Assembly: GCF_014207955.1 (NCBI RefSeq)
Contig: NZ_JACHLK010000006.1
Coordinates: forward strand, 124,001 to 188,000
Reading direction: 5' to 3'
DNA from: Acidovorax soli
Lineage (GTDB): Bacteria > Pseudomonadota > Gammaproteobacteria > Burkholderiales > Burkholderiaceae_C
Length of the DNA stretch: 64,000 bases
Positions 44,542 to 54,177 of the stretch are shown here, in pieces. Both the position numbers and the translations under genes were made by a program. Positions within the stretch are counted from its first letter, which is position 1; each line of letters begins with the position of its first letter. Below the pieces are notes generated by a model. It was not told where the DNA came from, did no database searches, and worked only from the letters and a program-made list of their open reading frames with translations.

Positions 44542-45498
44542 GTGATCCTGCGCCACACCTTCACTCCCCACAACAACACCCGGCTCACCCACCTGTGCGG
44601 GCCGGCCGATGCGCACCTGCGCACCATCGAGGAGGCGCTGCAGGTCAGCATTGCGCACCGGCACGAGCAGTTCAAGGTCGATGGACCCAAGGCCAAGGCA
44701 ACCCAGGCCATGGAGCTGCTGCAGGCCCTGTACGAGATGGCCGAGCGCCCCATTCCCGAAGACCACATCCAGCTCATGCTGGCGGGCGACAGCGAACTGC
44801 TGGAAGCGCCGGACGACGCCATCGTGCTCAATACGCGCCGGACCGACCTGCGCGGGCGCACGCCCACGCAGAACCTGTACCTGCAGAACATCGCCACGCA
44901 CGACATCACCTTCGGCATCGGCCCGGCCGGCACCGGCAAGACCTACCTGGCCGTGGCCTGCGCGGTGGACGCGCTGGAGCGCAGCAATGTGCAGCGCATC
45001 GTGCTGACCCGCCCGGCCGTGGAAGCCGGCGAGCGCCTGGGCTTCCTGCCCGGCGACCTGGCGCAGAAGGTGGACCCCTACCTGCGCCCGCTGTACGACG
45101 CGTTGTACGAGCTGATGGGCAGCGACAAGGTGCAGAAGGCCTTCGAGCGCAATGCCATCGAGATCGCACCGCTGGCCTTCATGCGCGGGCGCACGCTGAA
45201 CAACGCCTTCGTGATCCTGGACGAAGCCCAGAACACCACGCCCGAGCAGATGAAGATGTTCCTCACGCGCGTCGGCTTCGGCTCGCGCGCCGTGGTCACG
45301 GGCGACGTGAGCCAGATCGACCTGCCCAAGGGCGCCATGAGCGGCCTGATCGACGCCGAGCGGATCCTCAAGCGCGTCAAGGGCATCGCCGTCACCCGCT
45401 TCACCAGCGCCGACGTGGTGCGCCACCCGCTGGTGGCACGCATCGTCGATGCCTACGAGGCCTCGACCACGCGCCGCAGCGCGGCGAGCAAGCACTGA
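44542..45498 (+). CDS. ybeZ: PhoH family ATPase (YbeZ)
   Basis: 318 aa. Cytosolic ATPase of the PhoH family, partner of YbeY in rRNA processing. Walker A GPAGTGKT (about 133-140), Walker [23 protein letters not shown]. The start is the GTG at 44542 (MILRHTF...), near a GGGA; the open frame reaches back to 44428 but that part is a basic run unlike the family. Ten nt before ybeY. Confidence 0.92.
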   Translation: MILRHTFTPHNNTRLTHLCGPADAHLRTIEEALQVSIAHRHEQFKVDGPKAKATQAMELLQALYEMAERPIPEDHIQLMLAGDSELLEAPDDAIVLNTRRTDLRGRTPTQNLYLQNIATHDITFGIGPAGTGKTYLAVACAVDALERSNVQRIVLTRPAVEAGERLGFLPGDLAQKVDPYLRPLYDALYELMGSDKVQKAFERNAIEIAPLAFMRGRTLNNAFVILDEAQNTTPEQMKMFLTRVGFGSRAVVTGDVSQIDLPKGAMSGLIDAERILKRVKGIAVTRFTSADVVRHPLVARIVDAYEASTTRRSAASKH

Positions 45499-45507
45499 GA
45501 GCCATCC

Positions 45508-46005
45508 ATGCCATTGAACCAACTGTCCCTGTCATTGCAATTCGGCCGCTTCGACGGCGCCGCCGCCCACCGCGCCGTGCTGCCACGCCACAAGGTCGCG
45601 CGCTGGATACGCCACGCCCTGGCCACCGACGCAGAGATCACCGTGCGCATCGTCGATGCCGAGGAAGGCCGCCAGCTCAACAAGGACTACCGGTACAAGG
45701 ACTATGCGACCAATGTGCTGACCTTCGACTACACCCAGGAGCCCCTGGTCGCGGCCGACCTGGTGCTGTGCGCCCCGGTGATCGAGCGCGAGGCGAAGGA
45801 GCAGAACAAGAGCCTGGAAGAGCACTACGCCCACATGCTGGTGCATGGCGCACTGCACGCCCAGGGCTGGGACCACGAGACCAGCGCGGCCGATGCCGAC
45901 GAGATGGAGTCCTACGAAACCGCCATCCTGCAGGAACTGGGCTTTGCCGACCCCTACGACGCCAAGCCCGTGGCGGCCAGGCCGGCGAAGGCCCGCAAGC
46001 GCTAG
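45508..46005 (+). CDS. ybeY: endoribonuclease YbeY
   Basis: 165 aa. Zinc-dependent RNase for 16S rRNA 3'-end maturation and 70S quality control. Catalytic/metal motif HMLVHGALHAQGWDHE (HGxLHxxGxDH, about 112-124) and the conserved Arg/Asn segment YRYKDYATNVLTFDY. Co-transcribed with ybeZ as in most proteobacteria. Overlaps the convergent phosphatase-like gene by 4 nt. Confidence 0.95.
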   Translation: MPLNQLSLSLQFGRFDGAAAHRAVLPRHKVARWIRHALATDAEITVRIVDAEEGRQLNKDYRYKDYATNVLTFDYTQEPLVAADLVLCAPVIEREAKEQNKSLEEHYAHMLVHGALHAQGWDHETSAADADEMESYETAILQELGFADPYDAKPVAARPAKARKR

Positions 46006-46589
46006 GAAACCCCATCCACCGGCAGCCACCAGGACAGTGCGCGGGGCTGCGCACCCCACTGGACCGTGAAGTAGTTGCCGCCGCCGTTGGCAGGCTGGTC
46101 CCAGCGCCGTGCAATGGGCTGACCGGTGAGGTGGCAGTACAGCAAGGTCCCCACGGCACCGTGCGAGACGATGGCGATACCGCCGGCCGTGGTGTCGCTG
46201 GCAGCAATGGAGGCCACGGCCGCCGTGATCCGGGCCTGCGCATCGATGGCCGTCTCCCAGCCGCGCACCGATGCACCGGGCTGCGCAAAGAACACATCGG
46301 CCACGGCCTCGAACTCGGCCCGCGGAAGATAGCCGGTGGAGCTGCGGTCGTTTTCGCCCAGCGCTGGATCCTGGGTGAACCCCAGCCCGCAATGCGCCGC
46401 CAGAATGGCAGCGCCATCGATGGCCTTTTGCTCGGTGCTGCAGTAGATGGATGACAGGCCCGCCACCCAGGGCAGCGCGAGCGCCGCCGCCATGCGGTCT
46501 CTGCCACGCGCGGACAGGGACCAGCGGGTGATGGGCACAGCGGGGTCGATCACGACATCGGGGTGGCTGATGAAATGCAGGGTGCGCAT
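46002..46589 (-). CDS. histidine phosphatase superfamily protein with altered RHG motif
   Basis: 195 aa, starting MRTLHFISHPDVVI. The position of the usual RHG triad reads SHP: the nucleophilic His is kept but the phosphate-binding Arg is Ser. The second His (VSHGAVG, near 142) and an early Arg (TRWSLSARGRDRM, with the typical L(T/S)xxGxxQ-like region) are present, as is CSTEQKA in place of SxxxRA. Possibly weak or altered specificity. An upstream ATG at 46637 lacks conservation signals. Confidence 0.8.
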   Translation of the reverse strand: MRTLHFISHPDVVIDPAVPITRWSLSARGRDRMAAALALPWVAGLSSIYCSTEQKAIDGAAILAAHCGLGFTQDPALGENDRSSTGYLPRAEFEAVADVFFAQPGASVRGWETAIDAQARITAAVASIAASDTTAGGIAIVSHGAVGTLLYCHLTGQPIARRWDQPANGGGNYFTVQWGAQPRALSWWLPVDGVS

Positions 46590-46749
46590 GGTGAAGCGGG
46601 GGAGGCCCTTGGAATTTCCCTTTTTGAGGCAAAACACCTTTTACCCTATCCATGCGCCGTGACCGCGCAGGGCGCTGCATCTCCCCCTAAGATGCGCGCG
46701 ACGCCAGCCTGGGCTGGCGCTTTCTCTGCACCACCGACCCCTGCGTTCC

Positions 46750-47490
46750 ATGCCTGAAATTGCCCTGCTGCTTGCCGCTGCCTTCGTGGCCGGCGCCCTC
46801 AATGCCGTTGCCGGGGGGGGCAGCTTCCTGACCCTGCCAGCCCTGGTGTTCACAGGGGTGCCCCCGGTGGTGGCCAATGCCACGGGCACGGTGGCGCTGC
46901 TGCCCGGCTACATGGCGGGGGCCTGGGGATTCCGCGAAGACACGGCGCCACCGCCCGGGCTGTCGATGCGGCTGCTGGTGGTGCTGGCCCTCGTGGGCGG
47001 TGCGGCCGGTGCGGCCCTGCTGCTGGTCACGCCCGAGTCCACTTTCCGCCGCGTGGTGCCCTGGCTGCTGCTGGCCGCCACGGCGCTGTTCGCCTTCGGC
47101 CCCTGGCTGCGGCAACGGCTGGCGGACGGCGCCCCCTCCACCCCCAAGGCCGTCGCAGGCCTGCTGGCCGTGGCGGCCTATGGCGGCTACTTCAATGGCG
47201 GGCTCGGCATCCTGCTGCTGGCCCTGTTCGGTCTGCTCGGGCAGGCGAACCTGCATGCCATGAACGGCCTCAAGAACTGGGTGTCGGCCCTGCTCACGGC
47301 GATTGCCGTGGCCATCTATGCGGCCGGTGGCGTGGTGCAGTGGCCCCAGGCCCTGATGATGATGCTGGCCGCCACGGCCGGCGGCTACGGCGGTGCGCGC
47401 GTGGCGCGGCGCATCCCCGCGCACTGGCTGCGCGCCGGCATCGTGGCCACGGGGTTGGTGATGGCGGGCTTATTCTTCTGGCGGCAATGA
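46750..47490 (+). CDS. TSUP family sulfite exporter (TauE/SafE)
   Basis: 246 aa inner-membrane protein with eight helices. N-terminal repeat motif LNAVAGGGSFLTLPAL (about 17-32) and second repeat GYFNGGLGILLLALFGLLG, typical of TSUP. These export sulfite, sulfonates or similar anions. A link with the taurine-type operon 27 kb away is possible but not shown. ATG 46750 is close to CCTGCGTTCC with little Shine-Dalgarno. Confidence 0.9.
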   Translation: MPEIALLLAAAFVAGALNAVAGGGSFLTLPALVFTGVPPVVANATGTVALLPGYMAGAWGFREDTAPPPGLSMRLLVVLALVGGAAGAALLLVTPESTFRRVVPWLLLAATALFAFGPWLRQRLADGAPSTPKAVAGLLAVAAYGGYFNGGLGILLLALFGLLGQANLHAMNGLKNWVSALLTAIAVAIYAAGGVVQWPQALMMMLAATAGGYGGARVARRIPAHWLRAGIVATGLVMAGLFFWRQ

Positions 47491-47650
47491 CTGCGGGGCG
47501 GTGGTGGATGCAGCCCGGCACTCAGGACACCCGGGAAATGATCGACGCGGGTCGCCTGCGCCAAGTGCTGGCGAGCGCAGGCGGCTGAGGCCTGCCCCTG
47601 CAGGCCTGGCGCAGGTGCTTTAAGCTCGGGGAATCGCTCCCCGGGTTTCC

Positions 47651-48526
47651 ATGCTGCTGCGCATTCTCTCCATCCTGTTTCCTTTGTTCGCCATTGCAGC
47701 CCTGGGCTATGCCGTCGGGCGGCGCATGAAGCCCGATCTCTCCACCACCAACGAGCTCAACCTGGCCGTGTTCGCGCCGGCCCTGGTGTTCGGCGCCATC
47801 GCGAGCAAGGATTTCCGCGCCCAGGACCACCTGCCGCTGCTGGCGGCCACGCTGCTGCTCATCGCCGGCACGGGCGTGGTGGGCTGGCTGGTGGCACGTG
47901 CGCTGCGCATGGACCCCAAGACGCTGGTGCCGCCCATGATGTTCAACAACTGCGGCAACCTGGGCCTGCCGCTGGCGGTGCTGGCCTTCGGCCAGGAAGC
48001 GCTGGCACCGGCGGTGGCGATGTTCGTGGTCTCCAACGCGTTGCAGTTCTCGTTCGGCATCTGGCTGCTGGACCACCAGGCACGGCTGCGCACGGTGTGG
48101 GCCTCGCCCGCCATCCTGGCGGCCATCGCAGGCCTGGTCGTGGGCCTGGCGGGCTGGGAGCTGTGGCCGCCCCTGCTCACGGCCATCCGCATGGTGGGCG
48201 ACATCTCCATCCCACTGATGCTGTTCGCGCTCGGGGTGCGCATGGCGGACTCGCGCATCCACTCCATCGGCTTCGGCGTCTTCGGTGCCGTGCTGCGCCC
48301 GGTGGCGGGCATGGCCATCGCCTGGGCCGTGGCCTGGGGCATGGGCCTCGCGCCGCGCGAGCAGGGTCTGCTGCTGGTTTTCGGTGCGCTACCGCCCGCG
48401 GTGATCAACTTCATCCTGGCCGAGCGCTACCGGCAGGAGCCCGACAAGGTGGCGTCGATGGTGCTCATCGGCAATCTGGGCGCGCTGGTGTTCCTGCCCT
48501 TCGCGCTGGCGTTCACCTTGCCGTAG
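47651..48526 (+). CDS. AEC (auxin efflux carrier) family transporter
   Basis: 291 aa with ten predicted helices in two inverted halves; conserved FNNCGNLGLPLAVLAFG and LMLFALGVRM, PPAVINFILAERY. AEC transporters in bacteria move dicarboxylates such as malate or malonate. The 160-bp gap before it holds a GGCCTGC-CCCT-GCAGGCC hairpin (about 47588-47605) without a T-run. Substrate unknown. Confidence 0.88.
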   Translation: MLLRILSILFPLFAIAALGYAVGRRMKPDLSTTNELNLAVFAPALVFGAIASKDFRAQDHLPLLAATLLLIAGTGVVGWLVARALRMDPKTLVPPMMFNNCGNLGLPLAVLAFGQEALAPAVAMFVVSNALQFSFGIWLLDHQARLRTVWASPAILAAIAGLVVGLAGWELWPPLLTAIRMVGDISIPLMLFALGVRMADSRIHSIGFGVFGAVLRPVAGMAIAWAVAWGMGLAPREQGLLLVFGALPPAVINFILAERYRQEPDKVASMVLIGNLGALVFLPFALAFTLP

Positions 48527-48644
48527 CAGCCCGCGCAGGCCTGGAGCGCTGGCTCTCTGCGCCGAACCAGGCGGGCTTGCCCCTTGGCTGCCCGGGGGCA
48601 CTGTCATCAAGCCGCAATGCGTGGCGGCGACAGTTGAATCAAAT

Positions 48645-48653
48645 TGTTACATT
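48645..48653 (+). promoter_or_regulatory. possible extended -10 promoter of the chemosensory module
   Basis: TGT-TACATT (48645-48653) fits an extended -10 (TGnTATAAT) in a locally AT-rich stretch, about 23 nt before the kinase start codon. No -35 box is apparent and no sigma-28 motif was found. Confidence 0.3.
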
Positions 48654-48675
48654 GGTTCAGCCGCCAGTCCTGCCC

Positions 48676-51042
48676 ATGACCGTCCGCCTGCGCATCACCC
48701 TGCTCATCACCCTCACCTTCCTGGCACTGTGCGCCATCGGCGGCTTTGCGCTGTACCAGTCGTCCCGCGGGGCCCAGCAGGTCAAGGCAGTCACCGAAGG
48801 CGTGGTGCCCAGCACCATCCAGTCGGTGGAACTGATGGGCCAGCTCAAGGATGTGCACATCGCCACCATGGCCATGGTCTCGGCACCCGACGAAGCCAGC
48901 GCCAAGACCCTGCACGAAGCCCTCTCCACGCGCAAGGCGGACCTGCAGAAGGCCCTGGCCGAGCAGACGCGCCAGGCCGACAGCGACGCCCAGCGCGGCC
49001 TGATCAAAGAGGCCGAGATGAGCCTGGAGAACTACTTCCAGGCCATCGACAGCACGGCCCAGTTCAAGCTGGCCGGCCAGCAGGAGGCCGCCGAGGCCAC
49101 CATGGCCGCGACCGTGGACCAGTACCTGCGCGAGCAGGGCCAGATGATCGAGGCCGTGCAGGTGGAAAAACGCCGCGGCAAGGACCAGGCCATCGCCTCG
49201 CTGAACACCAACCTGCGCGAAACCACGACCACGCTGAGCGCGATCACCCTGGTGGCGGTGCTGGGCATGGCGGGCATCGGGCTCATGCTGTACCGCCAGA
49301 TCGTGCGCCCCATCGGCGAAATGGAGCGCAAGATGACCGAGATCGCCACCAGCCAGGACTTCTCGCACCGCGTGCCAGTGGCGCGCATGGACGAGATCGG
49401 GCGCTCGCTCACGGCCTTCAACCTCATGGTGGCCAAGATCGAGGAGAGCACCGAGCTGGTCCGCCAGCGGACGGCCGACATCCAGGTCATGCTGCACACC
49501 ATTCCCCAGGGCATCCTGACGCTGCAGGCTGGCGGCCTGGTCCACCCCGAATACTCGGACCACCTGGCCAGCATCGTCGGCACCCGCGAAATCGCCGGGC
49601 GCAGCGTGGTCGATCTGCTGCTCACCCACACCGATCTGGGTGCGGATGCGCTCTCGCAGGCCACCACGGCCATCGACGCGTGCATCGGCGAGGACCTGAT
49701 GAACTTCGACTTCAACGCCCACCTGCTGCCCGGCGAGGTGAGCGCGCGTTTCGGGGACGGGCGGCCCAAGGTGCTGGACCTCACCTGGTCACCCATCGCA
49801 GCGGCCGACGCAAGCATCGAGCGCCTGATGCTCTGCGTGCGCGACGTGACCGAGTTGCGCGAGCTGGCACGGGCCGCCCAGGTGCAAAAGCAGGAGCTGG
49901 CCATGATCGGCGAGGTGCTGGCCGTGCAGCAGGAGAAATTCCAGGACTTCGCGGACAGCTCGGCCTCCTTCGTGCGGCACAACCAGCGCCTGCTGGACGC
50001 CGCAGCCACCGATGCGCCGGCCCGCAGCGCCGCTGTCGCGGAGCTGTTTCGCAACATGCACACCCTCAAGGGCAATGCCCGCACCTACGGCCTGCTGCAG
50101 CTGGCGGACGTGGCCCACACGGCCGAGCAGCGCTACGACACTTTGCGCCAGGAACTCTCGGGCTGGGACGTTGCAGCACTCGAAGCCGAACTGCAGGCGG
50201 TGCGCGCATCGCTGGAGCACTATGCCCAGATCAACGACACCACGCTCGGCCGCAAGGGCCCGGGGCGCCGTGGCAGCGTGGAAAAGTACCTGATGGTGCC
50301 CCGCGAACGCATCGACGCGCTGCTGCACGCCACTGACAATGCCCTCCAGAGCGGCGACGCCAACGCCCCGCGTGCCCTGCTCGAAGAGGTACAGCACGCC
50401 CTGCAACTGCTGGGCACCAGCCCGCTGCAGGACATGCTGGAACCGGTGCTCGCCTCGCTGCCCGGACTGGCGCAAGAACTGGGCAAGGAAGCGCCCCAGG
50501 TCGCCATCGCCGATGGTGGCGTGGTGCTGCGCACCCAGGTCGCCGACGTCTTGCGCAACACCTTCATGCACCTGCTGCGCAACGCGCTGGACCACGGCAT
50601 CGAGGCAGCGGCGGAGCGCGCCGCCAACGGCAAGCCGCCGCAGGGCCGGATTGGAATCAGCCTGCACCAGGCCGGCGCGCAGCTCACGCTGCGGCTGTCC
50701 GACGATGGCCGGGGCCTGGACCTCGCCCGCATCCGCGACAAGGCTGTCGCCTCGGGGCTGGTGCCAGAGGGCCGCCGCCTCACGCCCGCCGAAACGGCCC
50801 AGTTGGTCTTTGCCCCCGGTTTCTCCACCGCCCGCGCGGTGACCGCCATCTCGGGCCGCGGGGTCGGCATGGACGCGGTGAAGGCCTTCGTCGAATCCGT
50901 GGGCGGCAGCATCGCGCTCGAACTGGGGCCGACCACAGAGGGTTCGGAGCATGCGCCGTTCCAGACCGTGATCCACCTGCCCGCGCAGTACGGCGTGGCG
51001 CAGCGCACCCCGGTGGAGTTTGCCGAGGAGGCCGCACGATGA
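48676..51042 (+). CDS. membrane sensor kinase with Hpt and CheA-like ATPase domains, no CheW domain
   Basis: 788 aa. TM1 (about 5-27), periplasmic four-helix-bundle-like region (28-185), TM2 (about 188-210), HAMP (RQIVRPIGEMERKMTEIA, about 210-262), a PAS-like segment (about 272-400), a long helix, an Hpt domain with the phospho-accepting His of NMHTLKGNART (near residue 460), and a CheA-type HATPase (HLLRNALDHGIE, SDDGRGLD, GRGVGMDAV; about 600-780). The usual CheA P5/CheW-like domain is missing. First of four overlapping or closely spaced genes with MCP, CheX and CheY proteins. Confidence 0.9.
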   Translation: MTVRLRITLLITLTFLALCAIGGFALYQSSRGAQQVKAVTEGVVPSTIQSVELMGQLKDVHIATMAMVSAPDEASAKTLHEALSTRKADLQKALAEQTRQADSDAQRGLIKEAEMSLENYFQAIDSTAQFKLAGQQEAAEATMAATVDQYLREQGQMIEAVQVEKRRGKDQAIASLNTNLRETTTTLSAITLVAVLGMAGIGLMLYRQIVRPIGEMERKMTEIATSQDFSHRVPVARMDEIGRSLTAFNLMVAKIEESTELVRQRTADIQVMLHTIPQGILTLQAGGLVHPEYSDHLASIVGTREIAGRSVVDLLLTHTDLGADALSQATTAIDACIGEDLMNFDFNAHLLPGEVSARFGDGRPKVLDLTWSPIAAADASIERLMLCVRDVTELRELARAAQVQKQELAMIGEVLAVQQEKFQDFADSSASFVRHNQRLLDAAATDAPARSAAVAELFRNMHTLKGNARTYGLLQLADVAHTAEQRYDTLRQELSGWDVAALEAELQAVRASLEHYAQINDTTLGRKGPGRRGSVEKYLMVPRERIDALLHATDNALQSGDANAPRALLEEVQHALQLLGTSPLQDMLEPVLASLPGLAQELGKEAPQVAIADGGVVLRTQVADVLRNTFMHLLRNALDHGIEAAAERAANGKPPQGRIGISLHQAGAQLTLRLSDDGRGLDLARIRDKAVASGLVPEGRRLTPAETAQLVFAPGFSTARAVTAISGRGVGMDAVKAFVESVGGSIALELGPTTEGSEHAPFQTVIHLPAQYGVAQRTPVEFAEEAAR

Positions 51043-51752
51043 TGGACATCCTGATGCTGCTGTGCGGAGGCGCACTGGGCGCAGCGCTGGTCGGATGGCT
51101 TTCACGCCGCCGGCTGCGCCAGGCCGCGCTGGCGGCCGAGGCCGAGGACCCGCATGCCCAATGGGCGCTGGAGAGTGAGAACGCCCGGCTCCAGACCCAG
51201 GTCGATCAACTGCACGATACGCTGCAGCAGACCCAGGCCCGCATGGAAGACGCCCTCACGCAGTGGCAGCAGGAGCAGCGCCTGATCGCACACAGCGCCG
51301 GGCAGCAGACCCAGGCCGTGGTGCAGGGCGCGATGGGCCACAGCCAGACACTGGCCAAGGCCCTGGCCGAGCTGCAGGGCATCAGCAAGACCTTCGAGCG
51401 CTGGCATGCCGACATGAGCAAGCTCGTGGCCCACAACAAGGACATGCACGAGAAGAACGACGAGTTCGCGCGCATCGTGCGCCAGATGGTGATCGTGGCG
51501 CTGAATGCCTCGATCGAGGCGGCCCGCGCGGGCGGTGCGGGGCGCGGCTTTGCCGTGGTGGCCAACGAGATGCGCGCGCTCTCGGTGAACGCCGAAGCCC
51601 TGTCCAAGCACTACCGGGACAACCTCTACAAGAACGACCTGATCGCCACCACCACCTTCCAGGACATGCAGGCGGGCGGCAAGATGGTCATCAACACGGC
51701 CATGGGCCTGGCGCTGACCAATCGCAAGATCCAGACCGCCCTGGGCGCCTGA
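51039..51752 (+). CDS. minimal MCP-like signalling protein
   Basis: 237 aa. One N-terminal helix in the membrane (ILMLLCGGALGAALVGWLS, about 4-22), a coiled-coil region, then a methyl-accepting-protein hairpin tip with VALNASIEAARAG and GRGFAVVANEMRALS (about 145-180), followed by only about 55 residues. No periplasmic ligand domain and no HAMP. The hairpin normally docks CheA and CheW; here it would have to talk to the CheA-like kinase encoded just upstream, with which it overlaps by 4 nt. Confidence 0.88.
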   Translation: MMDILMLLCGGALGAALVGWLSRRRLRQAALAAEAEDPHAQWALESENARLQTQVDQLHDTLQQTQARMEDALTQWQQEQRLIAHSAGQQTQAVVQGAMGHSQTLAKALAELQGISKTFERWHADMSKLVAHNKDMHEKNDEFARIVRQMVIVALNASIEAARAGGAGRGFAVVANEMRALSVNAEALSKHYRDNLYKNDLIATTTFQDMQAGGKMVINTAMGLALTNRKIQTALGA

Positions 51753-51762
51753 TCCCAACACC

Positions 51763-52323
51763 ATGACACTGAGCCAACGCGCCAGGGACAGCCTGGACGG
51801 CATGATGGCCGAGGGCCTGCGCCAGAGCATGGCGCAGCACCACCCCGGCGCGCAGCTCCGCGCCGTGGCCGCCCCCGGGCCGGCATCGGCAGCCACCCAC
51901 ATGGCGGTGCTGTCGATTGCCTCCTACTCCTTTCGCATCATCACGGCGCTGCACTTCGCACACGATGCGCGCACCCGCGCCTGGATCGCGGGCCGGATCG
52001 GCCTGGACGAATCCGGCATGGGCGGCCAGCCGTTCCTCGACGCGGTCTGCGAGATCGGCAACATGTGCTGCGGCACGCTGAACCGCGAACTGGGTGCGTT
52101 CTACGACTGCCTGGGCCTGTCCACCCCGCAGGTCCTGGACATCCGCAGCCTGCCGCACCTGGCGCAGATCGGTACGGACCACCTGCAGCACTTCGAGATC
52201 ACCGACCTGCTGCCCGGCCCGCCCCTGTACGCGACCCTGTGCGCCCGCGCCTACACCCCCATGGACTTCCACTGGACAGCCCCCGAGGTGCAGGAGACCG
52301 CGGGCGAGCTGGAATTCTTCTGA
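51763..52323 (+). CDS. CheX-like chemotaxis phosphatase
   Basis: 186 aa. The CheC/CheX/FliY phosphatase signature E-x-x-N is in DAVCEIGNMCCGTLNREL (near residue 95-112), where Glu and Asn of EIGN would attack phospho-CheY. No membrane segments. Lies 10 nt after the MCP gene and 33 nt before the CheY gene, so its most likely substrate is that response regulator. Confidence 0.85.
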   Translation: MTLSQRARDSLDGMMAEGLRQSMAQHHPGAQLRAVAAPGPASAATHMAVLSIASYSFRIITALHFAHDARTRAWIAGRIGLDESGMGGQPFLDAVCEIGNMCCGTLNRELGAFYDCLGLSTPQVLDIRSLPHLAQIGTDHLQHFEITDLLPGPPLYATLCARAYTPMDFHWTAPEVQETAGELEFF

Positions 52324-52356
52324 CCCGCTTTTTCTCTTTCCTACAAGGACAGCACC

Positions 52357-52725
52357 ATGGCCAATATCCTCGTCGTCGATGACTCCAGCACCGTGCGCAA
52401 CGAAGTCGGCAACTTCCTGGGCCAGAACGGCTTCGACATCGCGTTCGCGGTGGACGGCCGCGATGGCCTCGCCAAACTGCAGCAGGACCCGCGCATCAAG
52501 CTCGTGGTCTGCGACGTGAACATGCCCCACATGGACGGCCTGACCATGGCCGAGAAGGTGCGTGGCGAGCTCAAGAACACCGGCGTCAACATCGTGATGC
52601 TGACCACCGAGAACTCGCCTGCCATGAAGGAGCGCGGCAAGGCCGCCGGCGTCCGCGGCTGGATCGTCAAGCCCTTCAACGGCCCGGCGGTTCTGGGCTC
52701 GTTCCAGAAACTCGTTGCCGCCTGA
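52357..52725 (+). CDS. CheY-like single-domain response regulator
   Basis: 122 aa receiver. Acid pocket DD (about 8-9), phospho-acceptor Asp in VVCDVNMPHMDG (near 52), Thr in MLTTE and Lys in IVKPFNG. No output domain. AAGGA-rich leader before the ATG. Expected phosphate acceptor of the Hpt/CheA-like kinase and substrate of CheX. Confidence 0.93.
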   Translation: MANILVVDDSSTVRNEVGNFLGQNGFDIAFAVDGRDGLAKLQQDPRIKLVVCDVNMPHMDGLTMAEKVRGELKNTGVNIVMLTTENSPAMKERGKAAGVRGWIVKPFNGPAVLGSFQKLVAA

Positions 52726-52731
52726 CCCTGC

Positions 52732-53190
52732 CTACTGCACAGGCGCCGCTGGCGCAATGCGCAGCGGTATGGTGATCGGCCCGTCGTTGATGAGGTGCAC
52801 CTGCATCTCGGTCGCAAAGCGGCCGGTGGCCACCACCGGGTGCAGGGCACGGGCCTGCTCCACCACGTAGTCGAACAGGCGCCGCCCCTCGTCGGGCGCG
52901 GCGGCCTGGGTGAAGCTCGGGCGGTTGCCGCCGGTGGTGTCGGCAGCCAGCGTGAACTGGCTCACCAGCAGCAGGCCGCCGGCCACGTCCTGCAGGCTGC
53001 GGTTCATCTTGCCGGCCTCGTCGCCGAAGATGCGCAGCTTGAGCAGCTTGGCCAGCAGCCGGTCGGCCTCGGCCTCGGTGTCGCCGCGCTCGGCGCACAC
53101 CAGCACCAACAGGCCATGGCCGATGGCGCCCACGGTCTGGCCCTCTACGTCCACGCGCGCCTCGCGCACGCGCTGAATCACACTGATCAC
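52732..53190 (-). CDS. dtd: D-aminoacyl-tRNA deacylase
   Basis: 152 aa. Removes D-amino acids wrongly attached to tRNAs. Active-site motifs SQFTLAADT (about 78-86) and the cross-subunit NDGPITIPL (about 136-144, family NxGPVT). Start is a GTG (53190) that overlaps the upstream gene's stop as GTGA. Ends 6 nt after the convergent CheY gene. Confidence 0.94.
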   Translation of the reverse strand: MISVIQRVREARVDVEGQTVGAIGHGLLVLVCAERGDTEAEADRLLAKLLKLRIFGDEAGKMNRSLQDVAGGLLLVSQFTLAADTTGGNRPSFTQAAAPDEGRRLFDYVVEQARALHPVVATGRFATEMQVHLINDGPITIPLRIAPAAPVQ

Positions 53191-54131
53191 GTCGTCACAT
53201 CCTCGGTTTCGGGTTCATGGAAAAGCGCCTCCACGTCGTTGGGCAGCAGCTCGATGGTGGCACGCAGGCCGGGCACGGCCGCCACCAGGGCCCGCTCCAC
53301 CTGGCCGCGCAAGCGGGCGGCCTGGCCCAGGGTCCAGTTGGCGGGCACATGCAGGTGCAGGCTGGCGAACTGGCGCTGGCCCGCGCGCCGCGTGGACACA
53401 TGGTCGAAGCGCACCGCCCCGGGCACCTGCGCCTGCGCGAAGCGCTGCAGCGTGGCCTCGATGGCGGCCTGGACCTCGGGCTCGGCGGCCTCGTCCATCA
53501 GGCCCTGGGAGGAGCGCCAGACCAGGGACACGCCCTCCCTGAGGATATTGAGCCCGACGGCGATCGCGGCTGCCGCGTCGAGCCACAGCCAGCCCGTGAG
53601 TGCCGCAGCCGTGATGCCCACCAGCACGCCGGCCGAGGTCCAGACATCGGTGAAGAGGTGGCGCGCATCGGCCTCCAGCGCAATCGACTGGTGCACACGC
53701 GATGAGCGCAGCATGAGCCAGGCCAGCACGCCGTTGAGGACCGAACTGGCCACCGACAGCGCCAGCCCCCAGCCCACCTGCTCCAGCGGCTGTGGAGCGA
53801 AGAGCCGGTGCCCGGCCGCCCAGAGAATGCCCAGCGACACCCCGACGATGAGAATGCCCTCGAAGCCCGAAGAGAAGTACTCGGCCTTGTGGTGGCCATA
53901 GGGGTGGTTCTCGTCGGCCGGCCACTGGGCGATGGTCACCATGGCCAGCGCAAACACGGCGCTGGCCAGGTTGACGAAGGATTCCATGGCGTCCGACAGC
54001 AGGCCGACCGAGCCGGTCACGTACCAGGCCAGTGTCTTGAGCGCGATGGTGACCAGCGCCACGGCCACCGACGCCCACAGCAGATTGCGGGGCGTGAGCC
54101 AGGGATGGTGCGGCGGGGTGGTGGTGGGCAT
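53187..54131 (-). CDS. cation diffusion facilitator family transporter
   Basis: 314 aa. Six helices; metal site motifs SDAMESFVN in helix II (D and the usual HxxxD-like site, with E in place of H) and [12 protein letters not shown] in helix V; cytosolic C-terminal dimerisation domain (about 210-300) with [10 protein letters not shown] and [12 protein letters not shown]. Helix II has D-x-x-E-S rather than H-x-x-x-D, a pattern of Mn/Fe-type or divergent CDF members. Translationally coupled to dtd. Confidence 0.9.
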   Translation of the reverse strand: MPTTTPPHHPWLTPRNLLWASVAVALVTIALKTLAWYVTGSVGLLSDAMESFVNLASAVFALAMVTIAQWPADENHPYGHHKAEYFSSGFEGILIVGVSLGILWAAGHRLFAPQPLEQVGWGLALSVASSVLNGVLAWLMLRSSRVHQSIALEADARHLFTDVWTSAGVLVGITAAALTGWLWLDAAAAIAVGLNILREGVSLVWRSSQGLMDEAAEPEVQAAIEATLQRFAQAQVPGAVRFDHVSTRRAGQRQFASLHLHVPANWTLGQAARLRGQVERALVAAVPGLRATIELLPNDVEALFHEPETEDVTT

Positions 54132-54177
54132 GGCGGACTGGATTACACCAGACCGCCTGCGTGCCAGAATCCGCACC

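Noticed and set aside
47588..47605. Hairpin GGCCTGC-CCCT-GCAGGCC as a terminator of the TSUP gene
   Set aside because: No T-run follows on either strand; kept only as a remark in the AEC transporter entry.
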